DNA of 46,059 bases, taken from positions 1 to 46,059 of the forward strand of contig JAITMJ010000151.1 of the NCBI GenBank assembly GCA_031277475.1, in the 5' to 3' direction. Source of the stretch: Flavobacteriaceae bacterium. Its GTDB lineage: Bacteria > Bacteroidota > Bacteroidia > Flavobacteriales > Weeksellaceae. The translations under genes were made by a program, and so were the position numbers. This document shows, piece after piece, positions 35,776 to 44,464 of the stretch. Position 1 is the first letter of the stretch. Every line of letters starts with the position of its first letter. The notes beneath the pieces are model-generated. The model searched no databases. It was not told the DNA's origin and saw only the letters and a program-made list of their open reading frames with translations.

Positions 35776-36273
35776 ATGGCAAGCATCACTTTAAAGGGAA
35801 ATGAAATTCACACTATTGGAAAACTCCCTGAAATCGGGACAAAAATGGAAGATTTTGAATTGGTTGGTCAAAATTTATCTATAAAAAAACTTTCGGATTT
35901 TGAGGGGAAAAAGAAAGTTTTCAATATTTTTCCGAGCATTGATACGGGAACTTGCGCCGCTTCTGCAAGACGGTTTAACGAAATCGCAAGCCATTTGGAA
36001 AATACAATAATCATCAATGTTTCCAAAGATTTACCTTTTGCTTTGGGAAGATTTTGTGCTGCGGAAGGTTTGAACAATGTGGAAACACTTTCGGATTTCA
36101 GGGGAAATTTCGGAGATAAAATCGGAGTTACCATTTTAAATTCTGCGATGAAAGGACTTTTGAGCCGGGCAATAATCGTAGCCGATGAAAATAATAATAT
36201 CATCTACACCGAACAGGTTTCTGAACTCATAAACGAACCTGATTATGAGGCGGTTCTGAAGATTTTAAAGTAA
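35776..36273 (+). CDS. tpx: Thiol peroxidase (2-Cys peroxiredoxin, Tpx)
   Basis: A 165-aa peroxiredoxin that reduces hydrogen peroxide and alkyl peroxides, normally with thioredoxin as electron donor. It opens with ASITLKGNEIHTIG, typical of Tpx. The peroxidatic cysteine is Cys60 in SIDTGTCAASARRF and the resolving cysteine is Cys94 in RFCAAEGLNNV. The frame is open nine codons further upstream to a TTG, but that lies within the -7 box, so ATG 35776 is used. The last 9 bp overlap the end of the convergent oligopeptidase gene. Confidence 0.95.
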   Translation: MASITLKGNEIHTIGKLPEIGTKMEDFELVGQNLSIKKLSDFEGKKKVFNIFPSIDTGTCAASARRFNEIASHLENTIIINVSKDLPFALGRFCAAEGLNNVETLSDFRGNFGDKIGVTILNSAMKGLLSRAIIVADENNNIIYTEQVSELINEPDYEAVLKILK

Positions 36274-38340
36274 AATTAAATCCTGTATTTTTTCAATCTT
36301 CAACAAAAACGCATATTCCAGCGCGTCTTCTTTTAGGCTTTCAAATCTGCCGCTTGCGCCGCCGTGTCCGGAAGTCATATCCGTTTTGAAAATCAAAATA
36401 TTTTGGTCGGTTTTTAAATCCCGCAATTTTGCCGTCCATTTTGCAGGTTCCCAATATTGAACTTGAGAATCGTGCAATCCGGTAGTTATCAATAAGTTGG
36501 GATATTTTTTCGCTTCCACATTGTCGTACGGCGAATAGGATTTCATATAATCGTAAAATTCCCGATCGTTCGGGTTTCCCCATTCGTCGTATTCTCCGGT
36601 CGTCAGCGGAATATTTTCGTCTAACATCGTTGTAACCACGTCCACGAAAGGAACTTGCGCCACAATTCCGTTGAAAAGTTCGGGTTCATAATTGATGACG
36701 GCACCCATCAAAAGTCCGCCCGCGCTTCCGCCCATCGCGTAAAGATGTTTGGAGGAAGTATAATTTTCGGAAATTAAAAATTTTGCCGCATCCATAAAAT
36801 CAAAAAACGTATTTTTTTTGTGGAGCAATTTTCCGTTTTCATACCATTCTCTGCCCAAATATTCGCCGCCGCGAATGTGTGCGATTGCAAAAATAAATCC
36901 GCGATCCAAAAGCGAAAGCCGAACATTGGAAAAACCTGCATCTACCGTATGTCCATAACTTCCGTAGCCATACAAAAGCAACGGTGTTTGCGGCGTTTTT
37001 TCGGTGTTTTTATGATAAACCAAAGAAATCGGAATTTTGGTTTTTCCGTCTCGCGAATTTGCCCAAATCCTTTCGGAGATGTAGTTTTCGGGAGAAAATG
37101 TGCCGCCTAAAACTTCCTGCTGTTTCAGCAAAACCGAAATTCTTTCTTTCATATCGTATTGAAACGTGGAACTCGGCGTGGTGAGCGATGTGTAGCCGAA
37201 ACGCAAAATATCGGTATTAAATTCCAAATTCAAACCGATGTACGCGGTGTAAGTGGGATCGGAAAATGGTAAATAATGAAAAGCCTCCCCAAATCCGGAG
37301 TGAAATTTATTGTTAATAATTTTTATTTGAAGCAAACCTTCTTTTCGCTCTTCCAAAACCAGAAAATCACGGAAAATTTCAAAACCTTCCAGCAAAACGT
37401 TTTCCCGATGCGGAATCACGTCTTTCCAAAATTTCATTTCGGGGGTTTCGATTTTTGTTTTTACGAGTTTAAAATTCGTGGATTTATCGGCGTTGGTGAT
37501 GATGTAGAATTCGTCCTCAAAATGTTCTACGGAATATTCCAAATCGGGAATTCTGGGCTGTATCATTTTCCATTCGGCAAAAATATCATTCGCCGGAACA
37601 AAGCGCATTTCGTCTGAAACGGTGCTCGAACTCGCAATAAAAATATATTTTAAAGATTTGGTTTTGAATATATTAACGTTAAATGCCTCATCTTTTTCGT
37701 GAAAAATCAAAACATCTTGCGAAGCCTCGGTTCCGAGTTTGTGCCGAAAAATCTGAAAAGCACGGAGATTTTTATCTTTCCGAATGTAGAAAATATGTTC
37801 ATTATCGTTTGCCCAAACCGTTTTTCCTGTGGAATTTTCGATTTTATCGGGGAGAATTTCGCCGGTTTTCAGATTTTTAAATTGAATGGTGTAGATTCTG
37901 CGCCCGATATTGTCTGTGGAAAAACTCGCCAATTCGTTGTCCGGACTTACGGCAACGCTTCCTACATCCAAAAAATTTTCGTTTTCGGCGAGGAGGTTCA
38001 CATCCAAAATCAGTTCGTCCGGATTTTCCAAAAGCCGATGTTTGCGAAAGAAAAGCGGATAATCTTTTCCGTCTTCATATCTCACGATGTACCAATATTC
38101 ATTGAAAAAATACGGCACAGATTCGTCGTCTTTTTTGTATCTGGATTTCATTTCCTCGAAGAGTTCCTGCTGAAATTTTTCGGTATCTTTCATCACAAAA
38201 TCGCAGTAAGCATTTTCTGTTTCAAGGTATTTCAAGACTTCGGGATTTTCTCTTTCGTTGAGCCAGAAATAATCGTCGGTTCTTTTATCTCCGTGTATTT
38301 CAAGGGTTTTTGCTATTTTTTTTGCTTTTGGGGGAATCAT
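36265..38340 (-). CDS. ptrB: Oligopeptidase B, S9 prolyl-oligopeptidase family
   Basis: A 691-aa serine peptidase of family S9A. The N-terminal part (about residues 1-420) matches the seven-bladed propeller of the family; the C-terminal part is an alpha/beta-hydrolase with LLLYGYGSYG (about 450-459), the nucleophile in MGGSAGGLLMG (Ser near 535), the aspartate in GLHDSQVQYWEP (near 624) and the histidine in TSGHGGASGRFE (near 658). It is predicted to cleave peptides after basic residues. No signal peptide, so cytosolic. Length agrees with PtrB; another S9A specificity cannot be excluded. It overlaps the end of tpx tail-to-tail by 9 bp. Confidence 0.88.
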   Translation of the reverse strand: MIPPKAKKIAKTLEIHGDKRTDDYFWLNERENPEVLKYLETENAYCDFVMKDTEKFQQELFEEMKSRYKKDDESVPYFFNEYWYIVRYEDGKDYPLFFRKHRLLENPDELILDVNLLAENENFLDVGSVAVSPDNELASFSTDNIGRRIYTIQFKNLKTGEILPDKIENSTGKTVWANDNEHIFYIRKDKNLRAFQIFRHKLGTEASQDVLIFHEKDEAFNVNIFKTKSLKYIFIASSSTVSDEMRFVPANDIFAEWKMIQPRIPDLEYSVEHFEDEFYIITNADKSTNFKLVKTKIETPEMKFWKDVIPHRENVLLEGFEIFRDFLVLEERKEGLLQIKIINNKFHSGFGEAFHYLPFSDPTYTAYIGLNLEFNTDILRFGYTSLTTPSSTFQYDMKERISVLLKQQEVLGGTFSPENYISERIWANSRDGKTKIPISLVYHKNTEKTPQTPLLLYGYGSYGHTVDAGFSNVRLSLLDRGFIFAIAHIRGGEYLGREWYENGKLLHKKNTFFDFMDAAKFLISENYTSSKHLYAMGGSAGGLLMGAVINYEPELFNGIVAQVPFVDVVTTMLDENIPLTTGEYDEWGNPNDREFYDYMKSYSPYDNVEAKKYPNLLITTGLHDSQVQYWEPAKWTAKLRDLKTDQNILIFKTDMTSGHGGASGRFESLKEDALEYAFLLKIEKIQDLILL

Positions 38341-38368
38341 TTAAATTATGAATTACGAAAAAATCGGT

Positions 38369-38376
38369 CAAAGATA
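38369..38376 (-). promoter_or_regulatory. Predicted -7 box of ptrB promoter
   Basis: The minus strand reads TATCTTTG (TAnnTTTG) 29 bp upstream of the ptrB start. No convincing TTG is found at the -33 position. Confidence 0.4.
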
Positions 38377-38442
38377 TTAAATTTCATCTGTTTATATTTT
38401 ATTTTTTTCAGCGGTCAGATGGAACACTTTGTACAATCATTC

Positions 38443-38603
38443 GTTTGCCTCCTGTATTTTTATTTTTTTTATGGTGTCGGCGAATCTCGTTCCTCGATTT
38501 GCTTCCTGTATTTTTATTTTTTTTATGGTGTCGGCGAATCCTTCGGATTTGCCTCTGTCATTTTTATTATTTTCAATGGAATCGGCGAAACCTTCGGTTT
38601 TGT
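38443..38603 (+). repeat. Three tandem degenerate repeat units with palindromes
   Basis: Units of about 50-55 bp begin at 38443, 38498 and 38548. The first two share CTGTATTTTTATTTTTTTTA followed by TGGTGTCGGCGAATC; the third is more diverged. The junctions form hairpins: GGCGAATCC-TTC-GGATTTGCC (38533-38553) and CGAAACC-TTC-GGTTTTG (38586-38602), with paired base changes between them. There are no regular spacers, so it is not a CRISPR. Confidence 0.75.
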
Positions 38604-38789
38604 GTGTCAATATTTTGTCATGCGTGTTTCATTTTTTAAAAGTCAAATTGTGGGAAATCGAACGGCAAGCGAAATCCGCACGTCACATCTTTTTTCTCTA
38701 AAAAAAACGCATAAATCAACTGAACTTATTACAAGAAAAAATCTACGTCATAAAATCCATAAAAGTACCATTTAGCAATTATTTTATCC

Positions 38790-38797
38790 TATTTTTG
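38790..38797 (+). promoter_or_regulatory. Predicted -7 box of the P-ATPase gene
   Basis: TATTTTTG (TAnnTTTG) ends only 8 bp before ATG 38806, so transcription would start at or within a few bases of the start codon. The -33 element is weak (TTTA at 38771). Confidence 0.4.
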
Positions 38798-38805
38798 CAA
38801 ACGAA

Positions 38806-41199
38806 ATGTCGCAAAAAATCTCCGAAAACTGTTTCCATTGCGGACAAAAAATCGACAAAGAGAAAATTCTTTTTGATGAAAAACTCTTTTGTTGCAACGG
38901 ATGCAAGTCGGTTTACGAAATTTTAAGCCTCAATCATCTCGGAAATTTTTATGAACTCAACAAACAATCCGGAATCCGCCCCGACGAAAATTCCACGCAA
39001 TTCGATTATTTGGATACGCCGGAAATCTTTGAAAAACTCACCGATTTTTCCGAAGGAAATACGTCTTTAATCACTTTTAAAATTCCCGTAATTCATTGTT
39101 CCTCTTGCATTTGGCTTTTGGAAAGTTTGCATACTTTAAATAAAAACATTCATTATTCGCAAGTTCATTTCACAAAAAAAACGCTTCAAATTTCTTTCAA
39201 TCACCACGAATTAAAACTGAGCGAATTGGCAAAATTTTTAACCAATCTCGGCTACAAACCCGTTATCAGCCTCGAAACAGCAGAAAAAAAGGAGGAACAT
39301 TTAGACAAATCTTTGCTCATAAAATTGGCGATTGCAGGTTTTGCTTTCGGAAACGGAATGTTTTTCAGCTATCCCGAATACGCCCAAGAAATTATGGGAA
39401 CTTCGGATTTTTGGATGGAAAAATACAAACATTTGTTCAGATTGATTATGTTTTTGCTGGCAACACCGGTGGTTTTTTATTCCGCTTCCGGATATTTTCA
39501 ATCGGCTTGGTTTGGGCTGAAAAATAAAATCGTAAACATAGATGTTCCCATCGTTTTGGGAATTATAATGCTCTATGGACGCAGTATTTACGAGGTTCTT
39601 ACGGATTTCGGACCGGGATATTTCGACACCTTGTGCGGACTTTTATTTTTTATGCTTTTGGGAAAAGTGTTCCAAAAAAGAACGTACAACGCGCTTTCCT
39701 ACGACAGAGATTACAAATCTTTCTACCCGATTGCCGTAACCAAAGTAGATTTCGAGGGAAAACAAAACAATATTTTGCTCTCGGAACTGAAAATCGGCGA
39801 CAGAATTATGGTGAGAAATCAAGAAATTATTCCGGTGGATTCTATTTTAATTAATGGCGATGGAAACATAGACAACAGTTTTATCACCGGCGAAAGTTCC
39901 GCGATTTTTAAAAAACCCGGAGATAAAATTTTTGCAGGCGGAAAACAAATCGGAGCCGTTCTGGAATTGGAAGTGATAAAAAATGTGGATCAAAGTTATT
40001 TGACGCAACTTTGGAACAAAGAAGCCTTCAAAAAAGCCGAAACGGGACTCGATACGATGGTCAATAAAATCAGTAAGTATTTCACTTTCATTATTTTAGG
40101 AATCACTTTGGCTACCGGAATTTATTGGTCGAGAATAGATTTTGAAAAAATGTTTCAAGTGGTCGCCGCCATTTTAATTGTGGCTTGTCCGTGCGCTTTG
40201 GCACTTTCCTCGCCGTTTACTTTCGGACACACGATGCGGATTTTGGGGCGACAAAAATTTTATGTGAAAGATACTTTAACGATAGAAAAATTAGCGAAAA
40301 TCAATACGCTGGTTTTCGATAAAACCGGAACGATTACACACAACAAAAAATCTCAAATAGAATATAAAGGAATTGATTTTCAAGAAGTTGATTTGCAAAA
40401 TCTGAAATCTTTGCTTAAAAATTCCAATCATCCGCTTTCAAAATCTCTGTATGAATTTTTGGAAATCGAAGACGGCTATTTTCCGGTAGAAAACTTTGTG
40501 GAAACTTCGGGAAAAGGCTATGAAGCGGATGTTCGCGGAAATCATTACCGAATCGGTTCGGCAAGTTTTGTGGGCGAAAATGCCGAAAATTTGGAAACGG
40601 CGGTTTACATTAAAAAGAATGAAACGGTTTTGGGAAAATTTGTTTTTAAAAATGAATATCGCGAAAATTTAGCGGAAATGTTCTCTCAACTCAATGATTA
40701 TCAAATAGATATTTTGAGCGGCGATAATGCTTCGGAGGAAAATGCGTTGCGGGAAATCGCTCCGAAAGTTGCAGAAATGCGGTTTAATCAAAGTCCGGAA
40801 AACAAATTGAATTACATCAAAGAATTGCAAGACAGAAACCTGAAACCGGCGATGTTCGGCGATGGTTTGAACGATGCCGGTGCCTTGAAACAAAGCAATG
40901 TCGGAATTGCGGTTGCCGACGATACCAACGCTTTTACGCCGAGTTCGGATGTGATTATGAACGGCGAAAAACTTCCCGAAATCCGAAAATATTTGGATAT
41001 GAGCAAAGATGCCGTAAACATTGTAAAACTGATGTTTTTAATCAGTTTTCTTTATAATGTTGTCGGTTTGAGTTTAGCAGTTATGGGCAAACTTTCTCCT
41101 TTAATTTGTGCGATTTTAATGCCGATGAGTGCCATCAGCGTGGTTGCTCTAACTTCACTTTTGACGTGGTTGCGCTCTGTGAAATATTTTAAATTGTAG
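38806..41199 (+). CDS. ccoI: Copper-type P1B ATPase, CcoI/FixI-like
   Basis: A 797-aa heavy-metal P-type ATPase. It begins with a cysteine-rich domain (CFHCGQ, then LFCCNGCKSVYEIL, residues 9-43) of the kind fused to FixI/CcoI proteins, followed by a heavy-metal-associated domain with VIHCSSCIW (about 95-103). Membrane helices and the CPC metal site (VACPCALALSSP, near residue 460) follow, then the phosphorylation motif DKTGTITH (about 505) and GDGLNDAGAL (about 685). Such proteins supply copper to cbb3-type cytochrome oxidase. No ccoS or ccoN gene follows here; tatA lies downstream instead. The cco role is inferred from the N-terminal domain; general copper export is the alternative. Confidence 0.85.
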   Translation: MSQKISENCFHCGQKIDKEKILFDEKLFCCNGCKSVYEILSLNHLGNFYELNKQSGIRPDENSTQFDYLDTPEIFEKLTDFSEGNTSLITFKIPVIHCSSCIWLLESLHTLNKNIHYSQVHFTKKTLQISFNHHELKLSELAKFLTNLGYKPVISLETAEKKEEHLDKSLLIKLAIAGFAFGNGMFFSYPEYAQEIMGTSDFWMEKYKHLFRLIMFLLATPVVFYSASGYFQSAWFGLKNKIVNIDVPIVLGIIMLYGRSIYEVLTDFGPGYFDTLCGLLFFMLLGKVFQKRTYNALSYDRDYKSFYPIAVTKVDFEGKQNNILLSELKIGDRIMVRNQEIIPVDSILINGDGNIDNSFITGESSAIFKKPGDKIFAGGKQIGAVLELEVIKNVDQSYLTQLWNKEAFKKAETGLDTMVNKISKYFTFIILGITLATGIYWSRIDFEKMFQVVAAILIVACPCALALSSPFTFGHTMRILGRQKFYVKDTLTIEKLAKINTLVFDKTGTITHNKKSQIEYKGIDFQEVDLQNLKSLLKNSNHPLSKSLYEFLEIEDGYFPVENFVETSGKGYEADVRGNHYRIGSASFVGENAENLETAVYIKKNETVLGKFVFKNEYRENLAEMFSQLNDYQIDILSGDNASEENALREIAPKVAEMRFNQSPENKLNYIKELQDRNLKPAMFGDGLNDAGALKQSNVGIAVADDTNAFTPSSDVIMNGEKLPEIRKYLDMSKDAVNIVKLMFLISFLYNVVGLSLAVMGKLSPLICAILMPMSAISVVALTSLLTWLRSVKYFKL

Positions 41200-41206
41200 A
41201 TTTGAG

Positions 41207-41228
41207 GCTTCGACTTCGCTCAGCCTGA
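41207..41228 (-). repeat. Dispersed repeat word, CTGAGC/GTCGAAG type
   Basis: Just after the P-ATPase stop codon the plus strand shows GCTTCGACTTCGCTCAGCCT followed by GA, the reverse complement of the word at 5232-5251, then the CTCGAA words of the companion block near 41239 and 41253. It lies between the P-ATPase gene and tatA. Confidence 0.55.
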
Positions 41229-41265
41229 ACAAAACACCTCGAATCCCAAAACTCGAAAAAATTGC

Positions 41266-41273
41266 TAAATTTG
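41266..41273 (+). promoter_or_regulatory. -7-like box next to the tatA start
   Basis: TAAATTTG matches TAnnTTTG and ends 4 bp before the ATG of tatA at 41278. If used, the messenger would be leaderless or start inside the codon. No TTG at the -33 distance; it may be a chance match. Confidence 0.3.
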
Positions 41274-41277
41274 TCAA

Positions 41278-41625
41278 ATGGAATTGAGTATTGGAGAAAT
41301 GCTGATGATTGCGTTGGCAATTATTGTTTTGTTCGGACCCGACAAACTCCCGCAAATTGCGCGTGAATTGGGAATGGGTTTTCGAAGAATGCGCGGCGCT
41401 GTGGAAGACATCAAAACCGAAATTCTGAAAGAAACCGACAATCCCGTTTCCGAAATTAAACAAGAAATTGAAAAGGTAAAGAAAATGGCAATCGACCACG
41501 CCGATTCTTTGAAAAACAGCGTTTTAACCGAAGAAAAAACCGAAGAGAAAATTTCTGCTCCCAAAGACGAAACCGAAATAAAGCCTCACGAAGACGATTC
41601 CTACGAAGGAAGCATTAGCCGATAA
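41278..41625 (+). CDS. tatA: Twin-arginine translocase subunit TatA/TatB
   Basis: A 115-aa component of the Tat protein export system. It has one N-terminal membrane helix (SIGEMLMIALAIIVLFGPDKL, residues 4-24), the conserved FGPDKLP hinge, then an amphipathic helix (QIARELGMGFRRMRGAVEDI) and a charged, lysine/glutamate-rich tail. The sequence fits the TatA/B family; the tail length is closer to TatB-like forms, so the exact subunit is not settled. It is followed after 3 bp by a PAP2 phosphatase gene, probably in one transcript. The tail-end location next to ccoI is 78 bp downstream of that gene. Confidence 0.9.
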   Translation: MELSIGEMLMIALAIIVLFGPDKLPQIARELGMGFRRMRGAVEDIKTEILKETDNPVSEIKQEIEKVKKMAIDHADSLKNSVLTEEKTEEKISAPKDETEIKPHEDDSYEGSISR

Positions 41626-41628
41626 TTC

Positions 41629-42183
41629 ATGGACGAATTAATCCAAAAAGACAGAGATATTTTCCTGTTTCTCAACAATTTAGGAGACAGTCGGTTCGAC
41701 CAATTTTGGATTTTGGTTTCGGAAATATGGATATGGTTTCCACTGTATTTTATTTTTCTTTATCTGCTTTTCCGAAATTTTAAATTGAAATCCTTTATTT
41801 TTATTTTAATTTTCATAGCGATTGGAGCTACTATTTCAGACCAACTTTCAACTATTTTCAAAGACGGGTTTGAACGCCTGCGTCCTTGCCACGACCCAAG
41901 TTTGGAGCATTTGATGCGCGAGGTAAAATGTGGCGGACAATTCGGATTTTATTCCGCACACGCTTCCAGTTCTTTTTTCATCGCAACATTTATGAGTTTT
42001 ATGCTGAAACACAAATTTCGCTTTCTTCCGCCGATTCTTTTTTTCTGGGCTACCGTAGTTTCCTACAGCCGAATTTATCTCGGTGTTCATTTTCCGTTGG
42101 ACATTATTTGCGGAGCCATTGTCGGTTTTCTTTTGGGCGGATTTTTTTCAATATTGGCAAAAAATGTTATCCGAAAACAATAA
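41629..42183 (+). CDS. PAP2 family membrane phosphatase
   Basis: A 184-aa membrane protein of the type 2 phosphatidic acid phosphatase family, acting on lipid phosphates (phosphatidic acid, undecaprenyl pyrophosphate or phosphatidylglycerophosphate). The three signature motifs are present: KDGFERLRP (about residues 78-86), YSAHASS (about 108-114) and SRIYLGVHFPLDI (about 146-158). Several membrane helices surround them. It starts 3 bp after tatA. The substrate cannot be told from the sequence; undecaprenyl pyrophosphate recycling is a reasonable possibility. Confidence 0.85.
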   Translation: MDELIQKDRDIFLFLNNLGDSRFDQFWILVSEIWIWFPLYFIFLYLLFRNFKLKSFIFILIFIAIGATISDQLSTIFKDGFERLRPCHDPSLEHLMREVKCGGQFGFYSAHASSSFFIATFMSFMLKHKFRFLPPILFFWATVVSYSRIYLGVHFPLDIICGAIVGFLLGGFFSILAKNVIRKQ

Positions 42184-42296
42184 TGTGATCGGCTAATGTC
42201 CGACATCTCGATTATGATTTTTGAAAATTTCAAAGGCTATGTGATTATTAAAATCCTTTTTCCGGATTTTTTTAATCTTTAAAATCTTCTTTTTGG

Positions 42297-42360
42297 GCTT
42301 CGACTTCGCTCAGCCTGACAAACTCGTGTCTCGAACCCCGTAACTCGTATCTCGAATCTC
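42297..42360 (-). repeat. Composite intergenic repeat at the end of atpA
   Basis: Reads GCTTCGACTTCGCTCAGCCT then AACTCGTGTCTCGAACCCC and AACTCGTATCTCGAATCTC, which is the reverse orientation of the element at 10551-10612. Its right edge touches the stop codon of atpA (42359-42361). It fills most of the space between the convergent PAP2 and atpA genes. Confidence 0.6.
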
Positions 42361-43936
42361 AATTATACTTCGCCGAAAGATCGCTTGCGGCGGTTTTCAG
42401 AACGCCTGTAATGTCGCCGTCTATTTTTCCGGATTTTATGGCGGTCATCGTTTCGGGATGTTTGGTTTTCAGGAAATCTACATAATCTTTCATAAATTCT
42501 CTCACTTTTCGCACGGGAACATTTCTCAACAGATTTTCTGTTCCGGCGTAAACCATCGCTACTTGATCTTCCACACGAAGCGGAGAATTAACCGGTTGTT
42601 TCAGGATTTCTACGTTTTTCTCGCCTTTGGAAATCACGGAAAGTGTAGCCGCATCAAGGTCTGAACCGAACTTCGCAAACGCCTCTAATTCTTTGTATTG
42701 CGCTTGGTCAAGTTTCAATGTTCCGGCAACTTTTTTCATGGATTTTATCTGTGCGTTTCCACCCACTCGCGATACGGAAATTCCTACGTTAATCGCCGGT
42801 CGAACGCCGGAGTTGAACAAGTCGGATTCCAGAAAAATCTGTCCGTCCGTAATGGAAATCACGTTGGTAGGAATATATGCGGCAACGTCTCCCGCTTGCG
42901 TTTCGATGATGGGAAGTGCCGTCAATGAGCCGCCTCCTTTTACCATCGGTTTCAAAGATTCCGGCAAATCGTTCATTTGTTTTGCGATTTCGTCGTCGGC
43001 AATGATTTTCGCTGCCCGCTCCAACAATCTGGAATGGAGATAAAAAACGTCTCCCGGATATGCTTCACGACCCGGCGGTCTTCTCAAAAGCAGGGAAAGT
43101 TCGCGGTATGCAACGGCTTGTTTAGACAAATCGTCGTAAATAATCAAAGCCGGTTTTCCCGTATCTCGGAAAAATTCTCCGATTGCGGCTCCTGCCATTG
43201 GCGCATAAACTTGCATTGGCGAAGGGTCTGAAGCGTTTGCGGCAACGATTACGGTATATGCCAACGCGCCTTTATCTGCCAAAGTTTGAACGATTTGTGC
43301 AATCGTAGAGCCTTTTTGTCCGATGGCTACATAAATGCAATACACGGGTTGTCCGGCATCGTAGAATTCTTTTTGATTCAGAATGGTGTCTATGGCAACT
43401 GTGGTTTTTCCGGTTTGTCGGTCGCCGATGATGAGTTCCCGCTGTCCTCTTCCGATGGGAATCATAGAATCTATCGCCACGATTCCGGTTTGAAGCGGTT
43501 CGTTTACGGGCTGTCTGAAAATTACGCCGGGTGCTTTTCTTTCGAGCGGCATTTCGTACAAATCTCCTGCTATTGCGCCTTTTCCGTCAATAGGATTTCC
43601 GAGCGTATCAACCACTCTTCCCAAAAGTCCTTCGCCGACTTTTATAGACGAAATGGTGTTTGTTCTTTTCACGGTGTCGCCTTCTTTCACGCGTTTTGAT
43701 TCGCCCAAAAGAGCAACGCCGACGTTGTCTTCTTCGAGGTTCAGCACGATTCCTTCCACGCCGGAAGCGAATTTCACCAATTCTCCGTATTGCACGTTTT
43801 CCAGACCGTAAACTCGTGCGATTCCGTCTCCGATGGTTAATACTGTTCCTACTTCTTCCACGTTCGATTGAGTATCGAAGTTGGCTAATTGCTGTTTTAA
43901 AATTGCTGAAACTTCAGCCGGATTTATTTCTGCCAT
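42359..43936 (-). CDS. atpA: ATP synthase F1 subunit alpha
   Basis: A 525-aa alpha subunit of F1Fo ATP synthase, forming with beta the catalytic hexamer. It starts [16 protein letters not shown] and contains [13 protein letters not shown] in the N-terminal barrel, the P-loop GDRQTGKT (about residues 169-176), the arginine-finger region in [13 protein letters not shown] (about 381-393) and the usual C-terminal helical domain. Length is normal. It is on the same strand as atpH and atpF but separated from atpH by about 850 bp holding two repeat copies and a small gene; atpG, the usual next gene, is absent downstream. Confidence 0.97.
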   Translation of the reverse strand: MAEINPAEVSAILKQQLANFDTQSNVEEVGTVLTIGDGIARVYGLENVQYGELVKFASGVEGIVLNLEEDNVGVALLGESKRVKEGDTVKRTNTISSIKVGEGLLGRVVDTLGNPIDGKGAIAGDLYEMPLERKAPGVIFRQPVNEPLQTGIVAIDSMIPIGRGQRELIIGDRQTGKTTVAIDTILNQKEFYDAGQPVYCIYVAIGQKGSTIAQIVQTLADKGALAYTVIVAANASDPSPMQVYAPMAGAAIGEFFRDTGKPALIIYDDLSKQAVAYRELSLLLRRPPGREAYPGDVFYLHSRLLERAAKIIADDEIAKQMNDLPESLKPMVKGGGSLTALPIIETQAGDVAAYIPTNVISITDGQIFLESDLFNSGVRPAINVGISVSRVGGNAQIKSMKKVAGTLKLDQAQYKELEAFAKFGSDLDAATLSVISKGEKNVEILKQPVNSPLRVEDQVAMVYAGTENLLRNVPVRKVREFMKDYVDFLKTKHPETMTAIKSGKIDGDITGVLKTAASDLSAKYN

Positions 43937-43950
43937 TTTTGTTGATTTTT

Positions 43951-44180
43951 TTAAGCCCCCTGTCCCCCGAAGGGGGCAAAAGTGCTAATTTTATTTACTG
44001 TTTTTAATTTTCTTTTTCTTTTACCACTTTGACAAAGTTCTAAAATCTTTGTCAAAGTTTATTTTTGTGCCGCTCTACGAGCGGAATATTATTTTTTACT
44101 TTCACTTCCACAGGCTTACGCCTGCGGTTATTCACATTCAGTCCTACGGACTGTTCCGATTTTAAAATCTAAAATTTATA
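43951..44180 (-). repeat. Direct repeat copy A upstream of atpA
   Basis: Contains CCCCC-GAA-GGGGG (43964-43976), a T-rich stretch shared with copy B (CTAATTTTATTTACTGTTTT from 43985), and three hairpins: CCGCTC-TAC-GAGCGG (44070-44084), CCACAGGC-TTAC-GCCTGCGG (44108-44127) and CAGTCC-TAC-GGACTG (44139-44153). The order is the same as in copy B at 44465-44690. It could slow or end transcription before atpA. Confidence 0.8.
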
Positions 44181-44199
44181 TTCTTCACACTTGGCTCTT

Positions 44200-44457
44200 T
44201 TAGTCCAATCCGTACGCATTTGCTATATTTTTTCGCACCTCGTCGGTGGTTAATAATTCCGCTGTCCCGTTATCTATTTCCGCATTCATTTCGTCCATTT
44301 CTTTAATGTATTCCTCTGCCGCTATCGGTGTTCCGTTTGCGGAATATCCCACAATATCGTCTGAACTGATGAGAGAATTTATTTTCTGCAAAAGATTTTC
44401 ATCCCAAATATTGAAAATTTTTTGCGCTAAATCTATTTGCAATGTTTCGGTGTTCAT
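44200..44457 (-). CDS. Small antitoxin-like protein (85 aa)
   Basis: An 85-aa acidic protein with the layout NTETLQIDLAQKIFNIWDEN, then SANGTPIAAEEYIKEMDEMN, then ELLTTDEVRKNIA. Small Bacteroidota proteins with this pattern (N-terminal helix, GxPI-EEYI block, EEV-K end) are annotated as antitoxins of RelE/ParE-type pairs; I assign it by resemblance only. No toxin gene lies next to it. It sits between atpH and atpA, in the same direction, bracketed by the two direct repeat copies, which suggests insertion into the atp cluster. No promoter box is visible upstream. Confidence 0.6.
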   Translation of the reverse strand: MNTETLQIDLAQKIFNIWDENLLQKINSLISSDDIVGYSANGTPIAAEEYIKEMDEMNAEIDNGTAELLTTDEVRKNIANAYGLD

Positions 44458-44464
44458 ATCTTTT

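Larger units (their letters stand above)
38341..38805. other. Gene-free stretch with tandem palindromic repeats
   Basis: 465 bp in the divergent space between ptrB and the P-ATPase gene. It carries the ptrB -7 box at the left, an array of three repeat units in the middle (38443-38603) and the P-ATPase -7 box at the right. A plus-strand frame that crosses part of it is a shadow of ptrB plus repeat sequence and is not regarded as a gene. Confidence 0.6.

Noticed and set aside
35749-36273. TTG start at 35749 for tpx
   Set aside because: It overlaps the TAATTTTG -7 box, and the family N-terminus begins at ATG 35776.
38443-38603. CRISPR-like array
   Set aside because: Only three degenerate, directly adjacent units, no spacers of constant length and no cas gene in the window.
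37699-38775. 358-codon plus-strand frame
   Set aside because: It is the antisense of ptrB followed by the tandem repeat array; the ptrB frame has clear catalytic motifs, so this is a shadow.
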